Source: Roseovarius aestuarii (GTDB lineage: Bacteria; Pseudomonadota; Alphaproteobacteria; Rhodobacterales; Rhodobacteraceae). From it: a stretch of DNA of 64,000 nucleotides. Position numbers and translations under genes: made by a program. The notes beneath the pieces were generated by a model. The model worked only from the letters and a program-made list of their open reading frames with translations. It was not told the DNA's origin and ran no database searches. The stretch lies in NCBI GenBank assembly GCA_027214255.1, contig JAPWHL010000004.1, forward strand, positions 62,001 through 126,000, read 5' to 3'. Shown here one piece after another: positions 38,265 to 47,855 of the stretch (position 1 is its first letter; every line of letters starts with the position of its first letter).

Positions 38265-38340
38265 TGGTGAGCCGTGCAGGATTCGAACCTGCGACCCGCT
38301 GATTAAAAGTCAGCTGCTCTACCAACTGAGCTAACGGCCC
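38265..38340 (-). tRNA. tRNA-Lys (anticodon TTT)
   Basis: 76 nt including an encoded CCA. The 7-bp acceptor stem pairs GGGCCGT with ACGGCTC (one G-U), the D arm is TTAGCTCAGTTGGTAGAGC, the anticodon loop is CTTTTAA with TTT, and the T arm has GGTTCGAATCC. All cloverleaf elements are present. Confidence 0.97.
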
Positions 38341-38449
38341 CACTAGGCGGCACAATTAGAAACACCCGTGCCGAGGGTCAACCCCCATTCGACCTCTAAA
38401 ATCGTGCAATTGCTGGATTCATCACAAACCTCGGTCTATATGCCGCATT

Positions 38450-39283
38450 ATGAATGATTTTGACGCCTCCGGTTGGCCCTTTATGAAGATGCATGGGCTA
38501 GGCAACGACTTTGTCGTGGTCGATGCGCGCGCGCGCGCGCTGACAGTCACGCCTGCATTGGCGCGGGCCATTGGGGACAGACATCGGGGAATCGGTTTCG
38601 ATCAACTGGCAGTTATCACTTCGGGCACCGGCGACGCACATCTGACGTTTTGGAATTCTGATGGTACAACTGCGGGTGCATGCGGCAATGCCACACGCTG
38701 TATCGCACGCTATCTGATGGACCAGAACGGACAAGACACCCTGCACCTGACGACCGAGCGGGGCGATCTGGCAGCCCGCGATGCTGGGAATGGTCTGACG
38801 TCCGTCAACATGGGCGCGCCGCAATTGGATTGGCAAGATATTCCACTGGCCGAAGCCATGGATACCCTTGAGTTACCGATTGAAGGCGGACCGGTCGCAA
38901 CCGGCATGGGCAACCCACATTGCACCTTCTTTGTGGATGACGCCGACGCAATCCCTCTGGACACGTTTGGCCCGCGCTATGAACATCACCCTTTGTTTCC
39001 ACAGCGCACCAACGTTCAGGTGGCCAGTGTCATCGGCCCCGACCACATCCGCATGCGGGTTTGGGAACGCGGCGTCGGTCACACGCTGGCATCGGGTTCG
39101 TCCTCCTGCGCAGTTGCGGTAGCAGCGGCGCGTCGTGGGCTGACAGGTCGCAAGGTGCGTATAGATTTGGATGGTGGCACGCTCGATATCGACTGGCGTG
39201 AGGATGGCGTTTGGATGACCGGGGCAACCATGCATGTGGCCAGCGGCACTTTGACGGCCGCGTTTTTGGACGCGGTGGCATGA
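38450..39283 (+). CDS. dapF: Diaminopimelate epimerase
   Basis: 277 aa, normal length. It interconverts LL- and meso-diaminopimelate for lysine and peptidoglycan synthesis in the cytoplasm, without a cofactor. Both catalytic cysteines are visible, in [10 protein letters not shown] and in [13 protein letters not shown], with the family start [14 protein letters not shown]. The first ATG at 38450 gives an 11-residue extension before [12 protein letters not shown] 38483 is an alternative start. The stop overlaps the mtaB start (ATGA). Confidence 0.97.
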   Translation: MNDFDASGWPFMKMHGLGNDFVVVDARARALTVTPALARAIGDRHRGIGFDQLAVITSGTGDAHLTFWNSDGTTAGACGNATRCIARYLMDQNGQDTLHLTTERGDLAARDAGNGLTSVNMGAPQLDWQDIPLAEAMDTLELPIEGGPVATGMGNPHCTFFVDDADAIPLDTFGPRYEHHPLFPQRTNVQVASVIGPDHIRMRVWERGVGHTLASGSSSCAVAVAAARRGLTGRKVRIDLDGGTLDIDWREDGVWMTGATMHVASGTLTAAFLDAVA

Positions 39284-40530
39284 GCGCGCCGATCTTTTCA
39301 AACCATGGCTGCCGCCTGAACGCCTATGAAACCGAAGCGATGAAGGAGCTCGCCGCCGGTGCCGGGCTGCAAGGGGCCGTTGTGGTCAATACCTGCGCCG
39401 TGACCTCCGAAGCCGTCCGCAAGGCCCGCCAAGACATTCGCCGTCTGCGCCGCGACAACCCCGAGGCGCGCATCATCGTCACCGGATGCGCCGCTCAGAC
39501 CGAACCGGGCACCTTTTCCGCCATGCCCGAGGTCGATGCCGTCATCGGCAACACCGAAAAAATGCAGCCCGCCACATGGGCCGGGCTGGCCGGTGATTTT
39601 GGAACCGAACCTGTGCAGGTTGACGATATCATGTCTGTCACCGAAACCGCTGGCCACCTGATCGACGGGTTTGGCACACGCAGCCGGGCATATGTGCAGG
39701 TGCAAAACGGCTGTGATCATCGCTGTACTTTCTGCATCATTCCCTACGGGCGCGGCAATTCGCGCTCGGTTCCTGCGGGTGTGGTTGTCGATCAAATCAA
39801 GCGTTTGGTACAATCCGGTTACAACGAGGTCGTGTTGACTGGCGTGGATTTGACCAGTTGGGGTGCGGATTTGCCGGGTGGGCCCAAACTGGGCGATCTG
39901 GTGATGCGTATTCTGCGGCTGGTGCCTGATCTGCCGCGCCTGCGGATTTCGTCCATCGATTCGATTGAAGTTGACGATAACCTGCTGGCCGCCATCGCCA
40001 CCGAACCGCGCCTGATGCCGCATCTACACCTTAGCCTGCAACACGGTGACGACCTGATTCTCAAGCGGATGAAACGCCGTCACCTGCGCGACGATGCTAT
40101 TCGTTTCGCGGACGAAGCCCGCAGGTTGCGCCCTGACATAACCTTTGGCGCTGACATTATCGCCGGTTTCCCGACCGAGACCGAGGCGCATTTCCAGAAC
40201 GCGCTGAAACTGGTCGAGGATTGCGGCCTCACATGGCTGCATGTCTTTCCATATTCACCCCGTCCCGGTACGCCCGCCGCGCGCATGCCACAAGTGGACG
40301 GGCGCGCAATCAAAGACCGGGCCGCGCGGTTGCGCTTGGCAGGTGCAGCGCAGGTGGCGCGACATCTGTCCGGACAAATCGGACGTACGCATAATGTATT
40401 GATGGAATCGCCACACATGGGACGAACAGAACAGTTCACCGAAGTACAGTTCGCCACGCCCCAATTAGAAGGTCAGATCGTAGCGGCCAACATCACCGGT
40501 ACGACCGACACGCACCTGACTGCCGCCTGA
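39280..40530 (+). CDS. mtaB: tRNA (N6-threonylcarbamoyladenosine-37)-C2 methylthiotransferase MtaB
   Basis: 416 aa from ATG at 39280, which overlaps the dapF stop. Radical SAM methylthiotransferase: an N-terminal UPF0004 domain with NTCAV and a third Cys in VTGCAAQ (a second 4Fe-4S cluster), then [15 protein letters not shown], the CxxxCxxC SAM cluster, and a C-terminal TRAM-like region. It adds a methylthio group to t6A37 of ANN-decoding tRNAs, including tRNA-Lys, whose gene lies just upstream. Confidence 0.95.
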   Translation: MSAPIFSNHGCRLNAYETEAMKELAAGAGLQGAVVVNTCAVTSEAVRKARQDIRRLRRDNPEARIIVTGCAAQTEPGTFSAMPEVDAVIGNTEKMQPATWAGLAGDFGTEPVQVDDIMSVTETAGHLIDGFGTRSRAYVQVQNGCDHRCTFCIIPYGRGNSRSVPAGVVVDQIKRLVQSGYNEVVLTGVDLTSWGADLPGGPKLGDLVMRILRLVPDLPRLRISSIDSIEVDDNLLAAIATEPRLMPHLHLSLQHGDDLILKRMKRRHLRDDAIRFADEARRLRPDITFGADIIAGFPTETEAHFQNALKLVEDCGLTWLHVFPYSPRPGTPAARMPQVDGRAIKDRAARLRLAGAAQVARHLSGQIGRTHNVLMESPHMGRTEQFTEVQFATPQLEGQIVAANITGTTDTHLTAA

Positions 40531-41046
40531 CATGCACCCAAACCCCGTCTATCGCACAGAAACAGAAGCCCAGAATCTGGCGTTTGCCCGCGAACAAGGT
40601 TTTGGCATGTTGGCTGTTTCGCTCAAGGCCGCGCCCTTGATCAGCCACATCCCATTTCTTTTGAACGATACAGGGACACTAGCCGAATTTCATCTGGTTC
40701 GCTCAAACCCTATCGCCCGCGCCTTGAGTTCTCCGGTGTCCGCCCGCATCGCCATTCAGGGCCCGCACAGCTATATTTCACCGGATTGGTACGGGGCGGA
40801 TGATCAAGTGCCAACATGGAATTATGTAGCCGTACATCTGGTGGGTATGGTCACCCTTGCGCCAATAGACGGGCTACGCGATTTGCTGGATCGTCAATCC
40901 GCTATGCTGGAATCCCGGTTACAGCCCAAAACTCCATGGCGCACGGACAAAATGACACCCGACGCGCTGAACCGCATGTTGCGACAAATCGTGCCGTGCC
41001 GCATGCAGATTGATTCGGTGCACGGCACATGGAAATTGGGCCAGAA

Positions 41047-41054
41047 CAAACCCG
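41047..41054. repeat. Left copy of the 8-bp target-site duplication
   Basis: CAAACCCG directly before the left end of the IS element; the identical copy is at 43291-43298. Confidence 0.92.
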
Positions 41055-41075
41055 GGTAGTGTCTCAGTTTGAAAT
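41055..41075. repeat. Left terminal inverted repeat
   Basis: 21 bp identical to the reverse complement of 43270-43290, beginning GGTAGTGTCTCAG and ending TTTGAAAT. Confidence 0.92.
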
Positions 41076-41166
41076 TGGGGGTGCGTGATGGCTGCTAAAC
41101 AGTTTGTTAGGGTTCGTGACATATGGTCACGATGTGTTGCACGGGCCTTGCCGAGTGATCATTTTG

Positions 41167-41193
41167 CTAACATATCTATCCACAAGATGTTAG
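41167..41193. promoter_or_regulatory. Inverted repeat before the cargo operon, possible autoregulatory operator
   Basis: CTAACAT and ATGTTAG, perfect 7-bp arms 13 bp apart, lie 46-72 bp upstream of the first cargo gene, where a promoter is expected. Antitoxins commonly repress their own operon from such sites. Assignment is by position only. Confidence 0.35.
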
Positions 41194-41238
41194 GCTTGGT
41201 GTCAATCGGCACAAGACCGGACTCGAAGGAGGAAGAAA

Positions 41239-41457
41239 ATGCCAAAAGGACCGCAAGGGCAGAAGCGCCCAGCGGACGTGATCGGCAATGCAGTGCATAT
41301 TGCGCGGATTGCGACCGGAGAAATCGAAGAAACAACGTTGAAGCAGCCAGCCAAGCGCAAGAGCGGTTTGGCGGGTGCAGAGGCGCGTCAGCAGAACACG
41401 ACGCCAGAGGACCGCAAGGCGATAGCCAAAAAGGCCGCTGCGGCACGGTGGGGTTGA
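41239..41457 (+). CDS. Small basic RNA-binding-like protein of the IS cargo
   Basis: 72 aa behind a strong AAGGAGG site. It starts MPKGPQGQKRPADVIGNAV and ends AIAKKAAAARWG, a pattern seen in many short basic proteins of phages and plasmids whose role is unclear. Its TGA overlaps the ATG of the next gene (TGATG style), so the two are translationally coupled. It may be a third member of the toxin-antitoxin module or a separate regulator. Confidence 0.75.
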   Translation: MPKGPQGQKRPADVIGNAVHIARIATGEIEETTLKQPAKRKSGLAGAEARQQNTTPEDRKAIAKKAAAARWG

Positions 41458-41942
41458 TGGCTGGATATACCCCAGAGGCAATCGCCAACGAATTTTTACG
41501 TAGGCGTGCGGATAGCACTTGGCCGTCCCAAGTTATGTTGCACAAACTGACGTATCTGGCTCACGGCTGGAATTTGGCTATAAATAACCAGCCTTTGGTT
41601 TCAGAGAGGCCCGAGGCTTGGGATGGTGGGCCTGTTTTTCGCAGAATATGGGACAATGTAAAAAAGTATGGCTATCAGGGTAGAAACTGCGAACTCATCA
41701 ACCCAGAGACCAAAGAAGAGTTTACCGCTCAGTTGACCCCAGAAGAGACTGCTGTAATTGATCATGTGTGGAAAAAGTATGGCCACATGTCGCCACGTGA
41801 GTTGAGCGACATGACTCATGAGCCGGGTACACCTTGGTCAAACGCTTATCTTAAACACCGGAACGCAATCCTTTCAAACTCAGAAATCAAACAACATTAT
41901 GTGAGGCTTGCGCTTGCAGGACGTACCGCAGCCGCAGGCTGA
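41457..41942 (+). CDS. Panacea-domain (DUF4065, SocA/GepA-like) antitoxin
   Basis: 161 aa from ATG at 41457. The family pattern is clear: ANEFLRR, MLHKLTYLAHGWNLA, PLVSERPEAWDGGPVFRRIW, VWKKYGHMSPRELSDMTH and PGTPWSNAY. Panacea-domain proteins (PanA) neutralise many unrelated toxins encoded beside them, by established work on PanAT systems, and SocA is a proteolytic adaptor antitoxin. The following gene codes for a small membrane protein, a common PanT type. Here the pair rides on an IS element. Confidence 0.85.
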   Translation: MAGYTPEAIANEFLRRRADSTWPSQVMLHKLTYLAHGWNLAINNQPLVSERPEAWDGGPVFRRIWDNVKKYGYQGRNCELINPETKEEFTAQLTPEETAVIDHVWKKYGHMSPRELSDMTHEPGTPWSNAYLKHRNAILSNSEIKQHYVRLALAGRTAAAG

Positions 41943-42339
41943 ACAACCAAAGCTAAGTTTAGATGATATGGATAACGCTCCGAACCACTTGGGTTCGGAC
42001 GACGAAGTAAGTAATCCAATCCAAACCCTCTATGATAGGCTCGGGGAAGTCGGAAATGAGAATTTGCTTCTCAAGCAAGCAGTTTCCAACCTCGAGCAAA
42101 AGCTAAAAACCAAAGACATACTTGACGGACTCATTGAGCCTTATGCATTGAAATCATTCAGATTCATGTGGATCTATTGTGGGTTTGTAGGCGTCGTATT
42201 GCTATTGGATTCCTTCAAAATTTGTGGGTTTAATATGGACCCGACCGTCCAGGCTTATTTGGTCGGCAGCACTGCCGTGACGGTGATCGGATTGGTTGGA
42301 ATGGTGCTTACAGGTATATTCGTTGGGGCAAGAAAATAA
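41914..42339 (+). CDS. Small membrane protein, probable toxin partner (PanT-like)
   Basis: About 141 aa. The start is uncertain: TTG 41914 has a GAGG site 7 bp upstream and overlaps the antitoxin gene end; TTG 41908 and the first ATG at 41969 are alternatives. A soluble N-terminal part with a short coiled coil (VGNENLLLKQAVSNLEQKLK) is followed by two transmembrane segments (FMWIYCGFVGVVLLLDSF and STAVTVIGLVGMVLTGIFVG). This layout suits a membrane-acting toxin, and the gene order antitoxin-toxin matches PanAT operons. No catalytic motif. The toxin role is inferred from context. Confidence 0.65.
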   Translation: MQDVPQPQAEQPKLSLDDMDNAPNHLGSDDEVSNPIQTLYDRLGEVGNENLLLKQAVSNLEQKLKTKDILDGLIEPYALKSFRFMWIYCGFVGVVLLLDSFKICGFNMDPTVQAYLVGSTAVTVIGLVGMVLTGIFVGARK

Positions 42340-42393
42340 TTAATAATGAAACTTATGCTTGATAAGGTGAAATAACATACCTATAACAATGGT

Positions 42394-43281
42394 ATGAACA
42401 AACTTGACACCAAAACCCGCGCAATGATCCTGAACATGATGGTAGAGGGCAACTCCATGCGCTCAATTAGCCGCGTGGTAGGGGTGTCGATCAACACAGT
42501 AACCAAGTTGCTTGTTGAAGCTGGTGAGGCCTGCGCGGCCTACCATGACGAGACTGTGCAAAACGTAGGATCAACCCGCGTTGAATGCGATGAAATTTGG
42601 TCGTTCTGCTACGCCAAGGACAAGAACGTGCCTACAGCCAAGGCCGCGCCCGATGGCGCTGGCGATGTGTGGACATGGACCGCAATCGACGCGGATAGCA
42701 AAATGATCCTGTCCTATGAGGTTGGTGACCGTTCCGCAGAAACGGCGCATGAGTTTATGTTTGACCTGCGCAACCGCCTTAGCAACCGCGTTCAGCTAAC
42801 TACAGACGGTCACAAGGCCTACCTCAGCGCCGTTGAGGACGCGTTCGGGTCAGACGTGGACTATGCCATGTTGGTCAAGATGTATGGCGAACTGGGCGGC
42901 AAGTCAGCCGAGCGCAAGTATTCACCAGCAGGCTTCACAGGATCACGCAAAGAGGCGGTCATGGGCGAACCTGTTAAGGAACTGGTCAGCACGTCCTATG
43001 TTGAACGTCAGAACCTCACAATGCGTATGGGGATGCGTCGCTTCACTCGCCTGACCAATGGTTTCAGCAAGAAGCTGGAAAACCACCTGAACATGCTGAG
43101 CCTGTATTTTGTTCACTACAACTTCGTGCGCATTCACAAGTCGCTCAAAATGACGCCCGCAATGGCTGCTGGTGTATCCGACACGCTGCACGATACAGCA
43201 TGGATCGTCGGTTTAATCGACGCCCGCGCCCCAGCGCCTAAGAAGCGCGGCCCCTATAAGAAAAAAGATATTTCAAACTGA
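42394..43281 (+). CDS. IS1-family transposase
   Basis: 295 aa single-frame transposase. An N-terminal helix-turn-helix ([20 protein letters not shown], then [10 protein letters not shown]) resembles InsA. The catalytic part carries [17 protein letters not shown] with the first acidic residue, [17 protein letters not shown] with the second Asp, and [26 protein letters not shown] with the Glu of the DDE triad. Ends 9 bp inside the right terminus. Intact, so the element may be active. Confidence 0.9.
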   Translation: MNKLDTKTRAMILNMMVEGNSMRSISRVVGVSINTVTKLLVEAGEACAAYHDETVQNVGSTRVECDEIWSFCYAKDKNVPTAKAAPDGAGDVWTWTAIDADSKMILSYEVGDRSAETAHEFMFDLRNRLSNRVQLTTDGHKAYLSAVEDAFGSDVDYAMLVKMYGELGGKSAERKYSPAGFTGSRKEAVMGEPVKELVSTSYVERQNLTMRMGMRRFTRLTNGFSKKLENHLNMLSLYFVHYNFVRIHKSLKMTPAMAAGVSDTLHDTAWIVGLIDARAPAPKKRGPYKKKDISN

Positions 43282-43290
43282 GACACTACC
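43270..43290. repeat. Right terminal inverted repeat
   Basis: Exact 21-bp reverse complement of 41055-41075; it overlaps the end of the transposase gene. Confidence 0.92.
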
Positions 43291-43298
43291 CAAACCCG
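43291..43298. repeat. Right copy of the 8-bp target-site duplication
   Basis: CAAACCCG directly after the right end of the IS element, identical to 41047-41054; the paiB reading frame resumes from here. Confidence 0.92.
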
Positions 43299-43461
43299 AC
43301 AACGTGCGACAACGTGCAGCAGATCATGTAGACGGATACGGAATGGGCGCTGAAACTCGCTTGTTAGCGGCCTTGATGAAGGGCGCCACGTCAAACTGAC
43401 AAGATGGACAGGGCCCCGAGCGGGGGCTAGGATTCGGCATCACTCAATTGGGAATGAAGCC

Positions 43462-44064
43462 ATGAAACTAATCTCTGCCAAACCGTCACCCTTTGGGCGC
43501 AAAGTTTTGGTCTTGCTACATGAAACCGGTCAAGCGGACTCGGTAGAGGTTGTTGCATCCGCGCCGTCTCCAATCACCATTGATACGTCAATCACTGCGG
43601 CCAACCCTTTGGGGAAAATCCCGGCGCTGGTCCGCGATAGCGGCCCCGCCATTTATGACAGTCGGGTGATCTGCCGCTATCTGGACGCGCAGGCGAATGC
43701 GGGGCTGTACCCAGAATCGCGCATGTGGGACGTCCTGACGTTGGAGGCGACGGCAGACGGAATCATGGATGCCGCGATTTTAATGGTTTACGAAGGCCGC
43801 ACCCGCCCCGAAGAAAAGCAACACCAACCGTGGGTCGACGGTCAATGGTCCAAGGTTGCACGCAGCCTGAGCGCGCTGGAAACTCTTTGGCTTAGCCATC
43901 TTTCAGGACCATTGGACATGGGGCAAATCGCGGTGGCCTGTGCGCTTAGCTATCTGGATTTCCGCCATCCCGACCGGAACTGGCGCAACGGGCATGACGG
44001 GCTTGCCGCATGGCATCAGACCTTTGAGGCCCGCGACAGCATGCAAGCAACACGCCCAGAGTGA
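43462..44064 (+). CDS. Glutathione S-transferase family protein
   Basis: 200 aa. N-terminal thioredoxin-fold domain with the GST start MKLISAKPSPFGRKVLVLL and NPLGKIPALVRDSGPAIYDSRVICRYLD, then an all-helical C-terminal domain (TLEATADGIMDAAILMVYE, WLSHLSGPLDMGQIAVACALSYLDFR). Probably conjugates or otherwise handles electrophiles in the cytoplasm; no specific substrate is evident. Followed by a terminator hairpin. Confidence 0.92.
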   Translation: MKLISAKPSPFGRKVLVLLHETGQADSVEVVASAPSPITIDTSITAANPLGKIPALVRDSGPAIYDSRVICRYLDAQANAGLYPESRMWDVLTLEATADGIMDAAILMVYEGRTRPEEKQHQPWVDGQWSKVARSLSALETLWLSHLSGPLDMGQIAVACALSYLDFRHPDRNWRNGHDGLAAWHQTFEARDSMQATRPE

Positions 44065-44080
44065 GACACGCGCACGAATA

Positions 44081-44110
44081 AGCCCCGGAGAACACAGGCT
44101 CTCCGGGGCT
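44081..44110 (+). terminator. Terminator hairpin after the GST gene
   Basis: 11-bp perfect stem (AGCCCCGGAGA / TCTCCGGGGCT) with an 8-nt loop, followed by TTTGTGTT. It may serve the convergent outer-membrane protein gene as well. Confidence 0.8.
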
Positions 44111-44136
44111 TTGTGTTACTCGAACCCTCGGACCAA

Positions 44137-44823
44137 TCAGAAGCTATAGCTGATCCCGAAATTCACCGCGTGCGTCACCAAAGACGTGCTGAGCTTGCCG
44201 GGGGTCTGGCCGGGAATGGTCGGATCGGGATCAATGGTGATGTCATTGTCAGACCACGTGACCTGATATTCACCAAACACAGCCCACCTGTCATTGATGC
44301 CATATTTCATGCCTGCAATGCCACGCGCGGCCAGTCCGGTCATTTCATAACCAAAGGTACGGCCTGTCGACCCGATGACCTGCACATCCGCATGCGGAAT
44401 CGCAACACCCAAACCTGCGCCCACATACGGCGTCCACCGCGTGGCACCGAACGCCTCGGGCCACCGCTTTAGGACGTTGGCAGTAATAATGTTATGCCCA
44501 TCCGACAATTCCAACCGACTGACACCAATAGCGGCCATATCGGCGTCGCTGGCATAGGCCTTGGCATGCGTGCCTTCCAAACCAAAACCAATGTTGCTTT
44601 GCGTCCACCACGTCGCCCGTGCGCCATAATAGTAGGGGTTTTCCAGCGGATTGCCTTCCCAGCTGAACTTGCGACTGAACGCGGCACCGCCGGGCATTGT
44701 GCCGCTACCGGTGCTTTCGTCAACGCTTTGAACGCCCAAATACAGGCTCAGCTCGACTTCGGCGGCGGCGGGGGCTGCCAGCAACAGAATCGCTGCGGCA
44801 GACGTGGTGAGGGTTTTCAGCAT
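44137..44823 (-). CDS. Outer-membrane beta-barrel protein
   Basis: 228 aa from ATG at 44823. Signal peptide MLKTLTTSAAAILLLAAPAAA, then alternating amphipathic strands (RWTPYVGAGLGVAIPHADV, WAVFGEYQVTWSDNDI) and a terminal aromatic residue (YSF) typical of barrel proteins recognised by the BAM machinery. OMP_b-brl-type small barrel of about eight strands; function unknown. Confidence 0.85.
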   Translation of the reverse strand: MLKTLTTSAAAILLLAAPAAAEVELSLYLGVQSVDESTGSGTMPGGAAFSRKFSWEGNPLENPYYYGARATWWTQSNIGFGLEGTHAKAYASDADMAAIGVSRLELSDGHNIITANVLKRWPEAFGATRWTPYVGAGLGVAIPHADVQVIGSTGRTFGYEMTGLAARGIAGMKYGINDRWAVFGEYQVTWSDNDITIDPDPTIPGQTPGKLSTSLVTHAVNFGISYSF

Positions 44824-44993
44824 GTCGGGACACTTTCGCGTTATTTTTGCCAGTTTATCCTTGCATACACGCCCCACAGCCCCGTCTCAAGCGCGACACA
44901 TGCGCACCTCTAATGAATTCAAAGCCATTGCAGGCTGGACGCACTCGAAAAGCACAGCTAAATAAGCGACGGATAGGTCATGGGCGCTCTCAT

Positions 44994-45014
44994 GGCCCGA
45001 AATGCGTTCGGGCC
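44994..45014 (+). promoter_or_regulatory. Leader hairpin before petA
   Basis: GGCCCGAA / TTCGGGCC 8-bp perfect stem with a 5-nt loop, 32 bp upstream of the petA GTG start. Possible mRNA-stability or control element of the bc1 operon. Confidence 0.4.
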
Positions 45015-45046
45015 CCATCCCGACCTTTTAAAATGGAGTAGAACTC

Positions 45047-45631
45047 GTGTCCCACGCAGAAGACCACGAAGGCACCCGCAGAGATTTCCTCTACTATGCC
45101 ACCGCAGGTGCGGGCGTCGTTGCAACGGGTGCGGCCGTTTGGCCCCTCGTCAATCAAATGAATCCCTCGGCTGACGTTCAGGCGCTCAGCTCGATCCGTG
45201 TCCCTGTTGACGGGGTCGAGCCCGGTACCCAGATCACCGTAAAATGGCTGGGTAAGCCAGTATTCATTCGTCGCCGCACCCAAAATGAAATCGACGCGGC
45301 CAATGCCGTGGACATGTCGGAACTGCCCGATAGCGACGCACGTAACGCGAACCTGCTGGCCGGAAGCCCCGCCACAGATGCCAACCGCTCGCTTCCGGCG
45401 CCCGAAGGGTCTGATTCGATGGCGGAAGAATGGCTTGTGATGATGGGCGTCTGCACGCACCTAGGTTGTGTGCCCTTGGGCGACGGTGCCGGTGACTTTG
45501 GCGGGTGGTTCTGCCCTTGCCACGGGTCACACTACGACACCGCAGGCCGCATCCGCAAAGGCCCCGCACCTGAAAACCTGCCGGTTCCCCCGGCTGAATT
45601 CGTCGACGCAACGACGATCAAACTGGGATAA
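45047..45631 (+). CDS. petA: Ubiquinol-cytochrome c reductase Rieske iron-sulfur subunit
   Basis: 194 aa, GTG start at 45047 behind GGAG. The N terminus [20 protein letters not shown] is a Tat-type signal anchor. 2Fe-2S ligands are in CTHLGC and CPCHGSH. Carries electrons from ubiquinol to cytochrome c1 at the periplasmic face of the bc1 complex. First gene of petABC. Confidence 0.97.
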   Translation: MSHAEDHEGTRRDFLYYATAGAGVVATGAAVWPLVNQMNPSADVQALSSIRVPVDGVEPGTQITVKWLGKPVFIRRRTQNEIDAANAVDMSELPDSDARNANLLAGSPATDANRSLPAPEGSDSMAEEWLVMMGVCTHLGCVPLGDGAGDFGGWFCPCHGSHYDTAGRIRKGPAPENLPVPPAEFVDATTIKLG

Positions 45632-45642
45632 GGAACAGTATC

Positions 45643-46965
45643 ATGGGTGGTATCCCTCACGACCATTACGAGCCCAAGACAAACGCAGAAAAATGGCTGG
45701 ACAGCCGTCTGCCGATTGTCGGGCTGCTTTACGGCACAATCATGATCCCCACACCAAAGAACCTGAACTGGATGTGGATCTGGGGCATCGTTTTGACATT
45801 TTGTCTGGCGCTTCAAATCGTCACCGGGATTGTTCTGGTGATGCATTATACGCCACATGTCGATTTGGCCTTTGCGTCAATTGAACACATCATGCGCAAC
45901 GTGAACGGCGGCCATTTCATCCGCTATTTGCACATGAACGGCGCATCTTTGTTCTTTGTCGCGGTCTATGCGCATATCTTCCGCGGCCTTTACTATGGGT
46001 CGTACAAAGCCCCGCGTGAAATCACATGGATCATCGGCATGCTGATCTATCTGATGATGATGGGTACGGCATTCATGGGCTATGTTCTGCCTTGGGGTCA
46101 GATGTCCTTCTGGGGCGCGACCGTAATCACCGGCCTGTTTGGCGCTATTCCGTTCATCGGCGAGCCGATCCAGACTTGGCTGTTGGGCGGTCCTGCTGTG
46201 GACAACGCCACGCTGAACCGTTTCTTCAGCCTGCACTACCTGCTGCCATTCATCATCGCAGCATTGGTGGCTGTGCATATCTGGGCCTTCCATACCACAG
46301 GCAACAACAACCCGACCGGTGTCGAAGTGCGCCGCACATCCAAGGCCGAAGCTGAAAAAGACACCGTACCGTTCTGGCCCTACTTCGTGATCAAAGACCT
46401 GTTCGCGCTGGCGGTTATTCTGGCGGTATTCTTTGCCATTGTCGGTTTCATGCCAAACTATCTGGGCCACCCCGACAACTATGTCGAGGCAAACGCCCTA
46501 TCGACGCCTGCACATATCGTGCCTGAATGGTACTTCTTGCCTTTCTACGCCATCTTGCGCGCCTTTACAGGTGACGTTTGGGTTGTGATGTTTGCAAGCT
46601 GGATCACAGGCGGCATCATCGATGCCAAGTTCTTTGGCGTGCTGGCCATGTTCGGCGCAATCGCGGTTATGGCTCTGGCCCCGTGGCTGGACACATCCAG
46701 CGTTCGGTCCGGCCGCTATCGTCCAATGTTCAAATGGTGGTTTGCACTGTTGGTGCTGGATTTCTTTGTCCTGATGTGGGCAGGAGCCATGCCAGCCGAG
46801 GGCATCTATGGCGTGATTTCGTTGGTGGCGTCCGCCTATTGGTTCCTCTACTTCCTGATCATCCTGCCATTGCTGGGTGTGATCGAAAAACCGCTGCCGC
46901 AGCCTGAAACTATCGAAGAAGACTTCAAGGCGCATTACGGCAAAGCCGAAACGCCGGCAGAGTAG
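45643..46965 (+). CDS. petB: Cytochrome b subunit of the bc1 complex
   Basis: 440 aa, eight membrane helices. Heme-ligand histidines are in helices B and D ([24 protein letters not shown] and VAVHIWAFH regions), and the quinol-site motif [13 protein letters not shown] is present. Starts 11 bp after petA. The proton-pumping core of the complex. Confidence 0.97.
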   Translation: MGGIPHDHYEPKTNAEKWLDSRLPIVGLLYGTIMIPTPKNLNWMWIWGIVLTFCLALQIVTGIVLVMHYTPHVDLAFASIEHIMRNVNGGHFIRYLHMNGASLFFVAVYAHIFRGLYYGSYKAPREITWIIGMLIYLMMMGTAFMGYVLPWGQMSFWGATVITGLFGAIPFIGEPIQTWLLGGPAVDNATLNRFFSLHYLLPFIIAALVAVHIWAFHTTGNNNPTGVEVRRTSKAEAEKDTVPFWPYFVIKDLFALAVILAVFFAIVGFMPNYLGHPDNYVEANALSTPAHIVPEWYFLPFYAILRAFTGDVWVVMFASWITGGIIDAKFFGVLAMFGAIAVMALAPWLDTSSVRSGRYRPMFKWWFALLVLDFFVLMWAGAMPAEGIYGVISLVASAYWFLYFLIILPLLGVIEKPLPQPETIEEDFKAHYGKAETPAE

Positions 46966-46968
46966 GAC

Positions 46969-47829
46969 ATGTACATGACACCGATGATCAAAAAAGTTGG
47001 CATTGCCGCCGTTACCGCTTTGGGCCTGTCGGCCAGTTCCGCCATGGCCGCTGGTGGTGGAGGACACATCGAGGATGTGGACTTCTCCTTTGAGGGGCCG
47101 TTCGGCAAATTCGACCCGATTCAGCTACAACGCGGCCTCAAGGTTTATACCGAGGTTTGCTCGGCCTGCCACGGCCTGCAGTATGTACCAATCCGCACGC
47201 TGAGTGACGAAGGTGGTCCACAGCTGCCCGAGGATCAGGTTCGCGCCTACGCGGGTCGCTTTGAGGTGTTCGACGCGGATATCGATGATTTCCGCCCAGC
47301 CACCCCGACCGACCATTTTCCAAAGTCTTCGCTGGATAACGCGCCGGACCTATCGCTGATGGCCAAAAAGCGTGCTGGCTTTAGCGGCCCGTATGGAACC
47401 GGTATGAACCAGCTGTTCAAAGGTATGGGCGGCCCCGAATATATCTATTCGTTGCTGACAGCCTACGAAGAGCCACCAGAATGCGCGCCCGAAGATTTTC
47501 CAGGGTCCTACAACAAGGTGTTCGGCGCCGGTGGGTATCCCGACAGCTGTAAGGACGAAAACGGCAAGCACACAACTGAAGGTAGCTGGATCGCAATGGC
47601 CCAGCCACTATATGGCGATGACGTTGAGTTTGACGATGGCCACGCCGCTGATCTGCACAACGTTTCCAAAGACGTGTCAGCCTTCCTGATGTGGACAGCA
47701 GAGCCCAAGATGATGCAGCGCAAGAACGCTGGCCTGACTGGTGTGATCTTTCTGACGCTTCTGTCGGTATTGCTGTATCTCACCAACAAGCGGATCTGGG
47801 CCCCGATCAAGGGCAAGAAAACCAGCTAA
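46969..47829 (+). CDS. petC: Cytochrome c1
   Basis: 286 aa. Signal peptide to about residue 25 ([10 protein letters not shown]), heme attachment CSACHG at about residues 61-66, and a C-terminal membrane anchor ([19 protein letters not shown]). Accepts electrons from the Rieske protein and passes them to cytochrome c. Separate from cytochrome b, starting 3 bp after petB; last gene of the operon. Confidence 0.97.
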   Translation: MYMTPMIKKVGIAAVTALGLSASSAMAAGGGGHIEDVDFSFEGPFGKFDPIQLQRGLKVYTEVCSACHGLQYVPIRTLSDEGGPQLPEDQVRAYAGRFEVFDADIDDFRPATPTDHFPKSSLDNAPDLSLMAKKRAGFSGPYGTGMNQLFKGMGGPEYIYSLLTAYEEPPECAPEDFPGSYNKVFGAGGYPDSCKDENGKHTTEGSWIAMAQPLYGDDVEFDDGHAADLHNVSKDVSAFLMWTAEPKMMQRKNAGLTGVIFLTLLSVLLYLTNKRIWAPIKGKKTS

Positions 47830-47855
47830 ACCTTGGCTGAGCATTGAAACGACAA

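Larger units (their letters stand above)
41055..43290 (+). mobile_element. IS1-family insertion element (2236 bp) carrying a toxin-antitoxin-like cargo
   Basis: Bounded by perfect 21-bp inverted repeats starting GGTAGTGTCTCAG and by an 8-bp direct duplication CAAACCCG, typical of IS1-family transposition. It holds one transposase gene at the right end and three cargo genes at the left. At 2.2 kb it is about twice the size expected for a simple single-transposase member. The perfect ends and the clean split of the target gene indicate a recent insertion. Confidence 0.9.
40532..43399 (+). pseudogene. paiB: PaiB-type FMN-binding protein gene split by an IS insertion
   Basis: The 5' part (40532-41054) encodes a PaiB-family FMN-binding split-barrel protein (ISHIPFLL, GPHSYISPDWY, VPTWNYVAVHLVG) and now stops early at 41057-41059 inside the element. 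Removing the element and one 8-bp duplication joins QNKP in frame to DNVRQRAADHVDGYG at 43299-43399. This restores exactly 208 codons (207 aa plus stop), the usual family length. PaiB proteins were described as negative regulators of protease and sporulation genes in Bacillus; the role here is unknown. The truncated 175-aa product may be partly folded, so complete loss of function is not certain. Confidence 0.88.

Noticed and set aside
38515-38540. Run of alternating GC in dapF that looks like a simple repeat
   Set aside because: It codes for an Ala/Arg stretch in frame within dapF and is short; not an independent repeat feature.
41085-41456. Upstream extension of the antitoxin frame
   Set aside because: It overlaps the 72-aa gene that has a strong ribosome site; the antitoxin family starts at the ATG at 41457.
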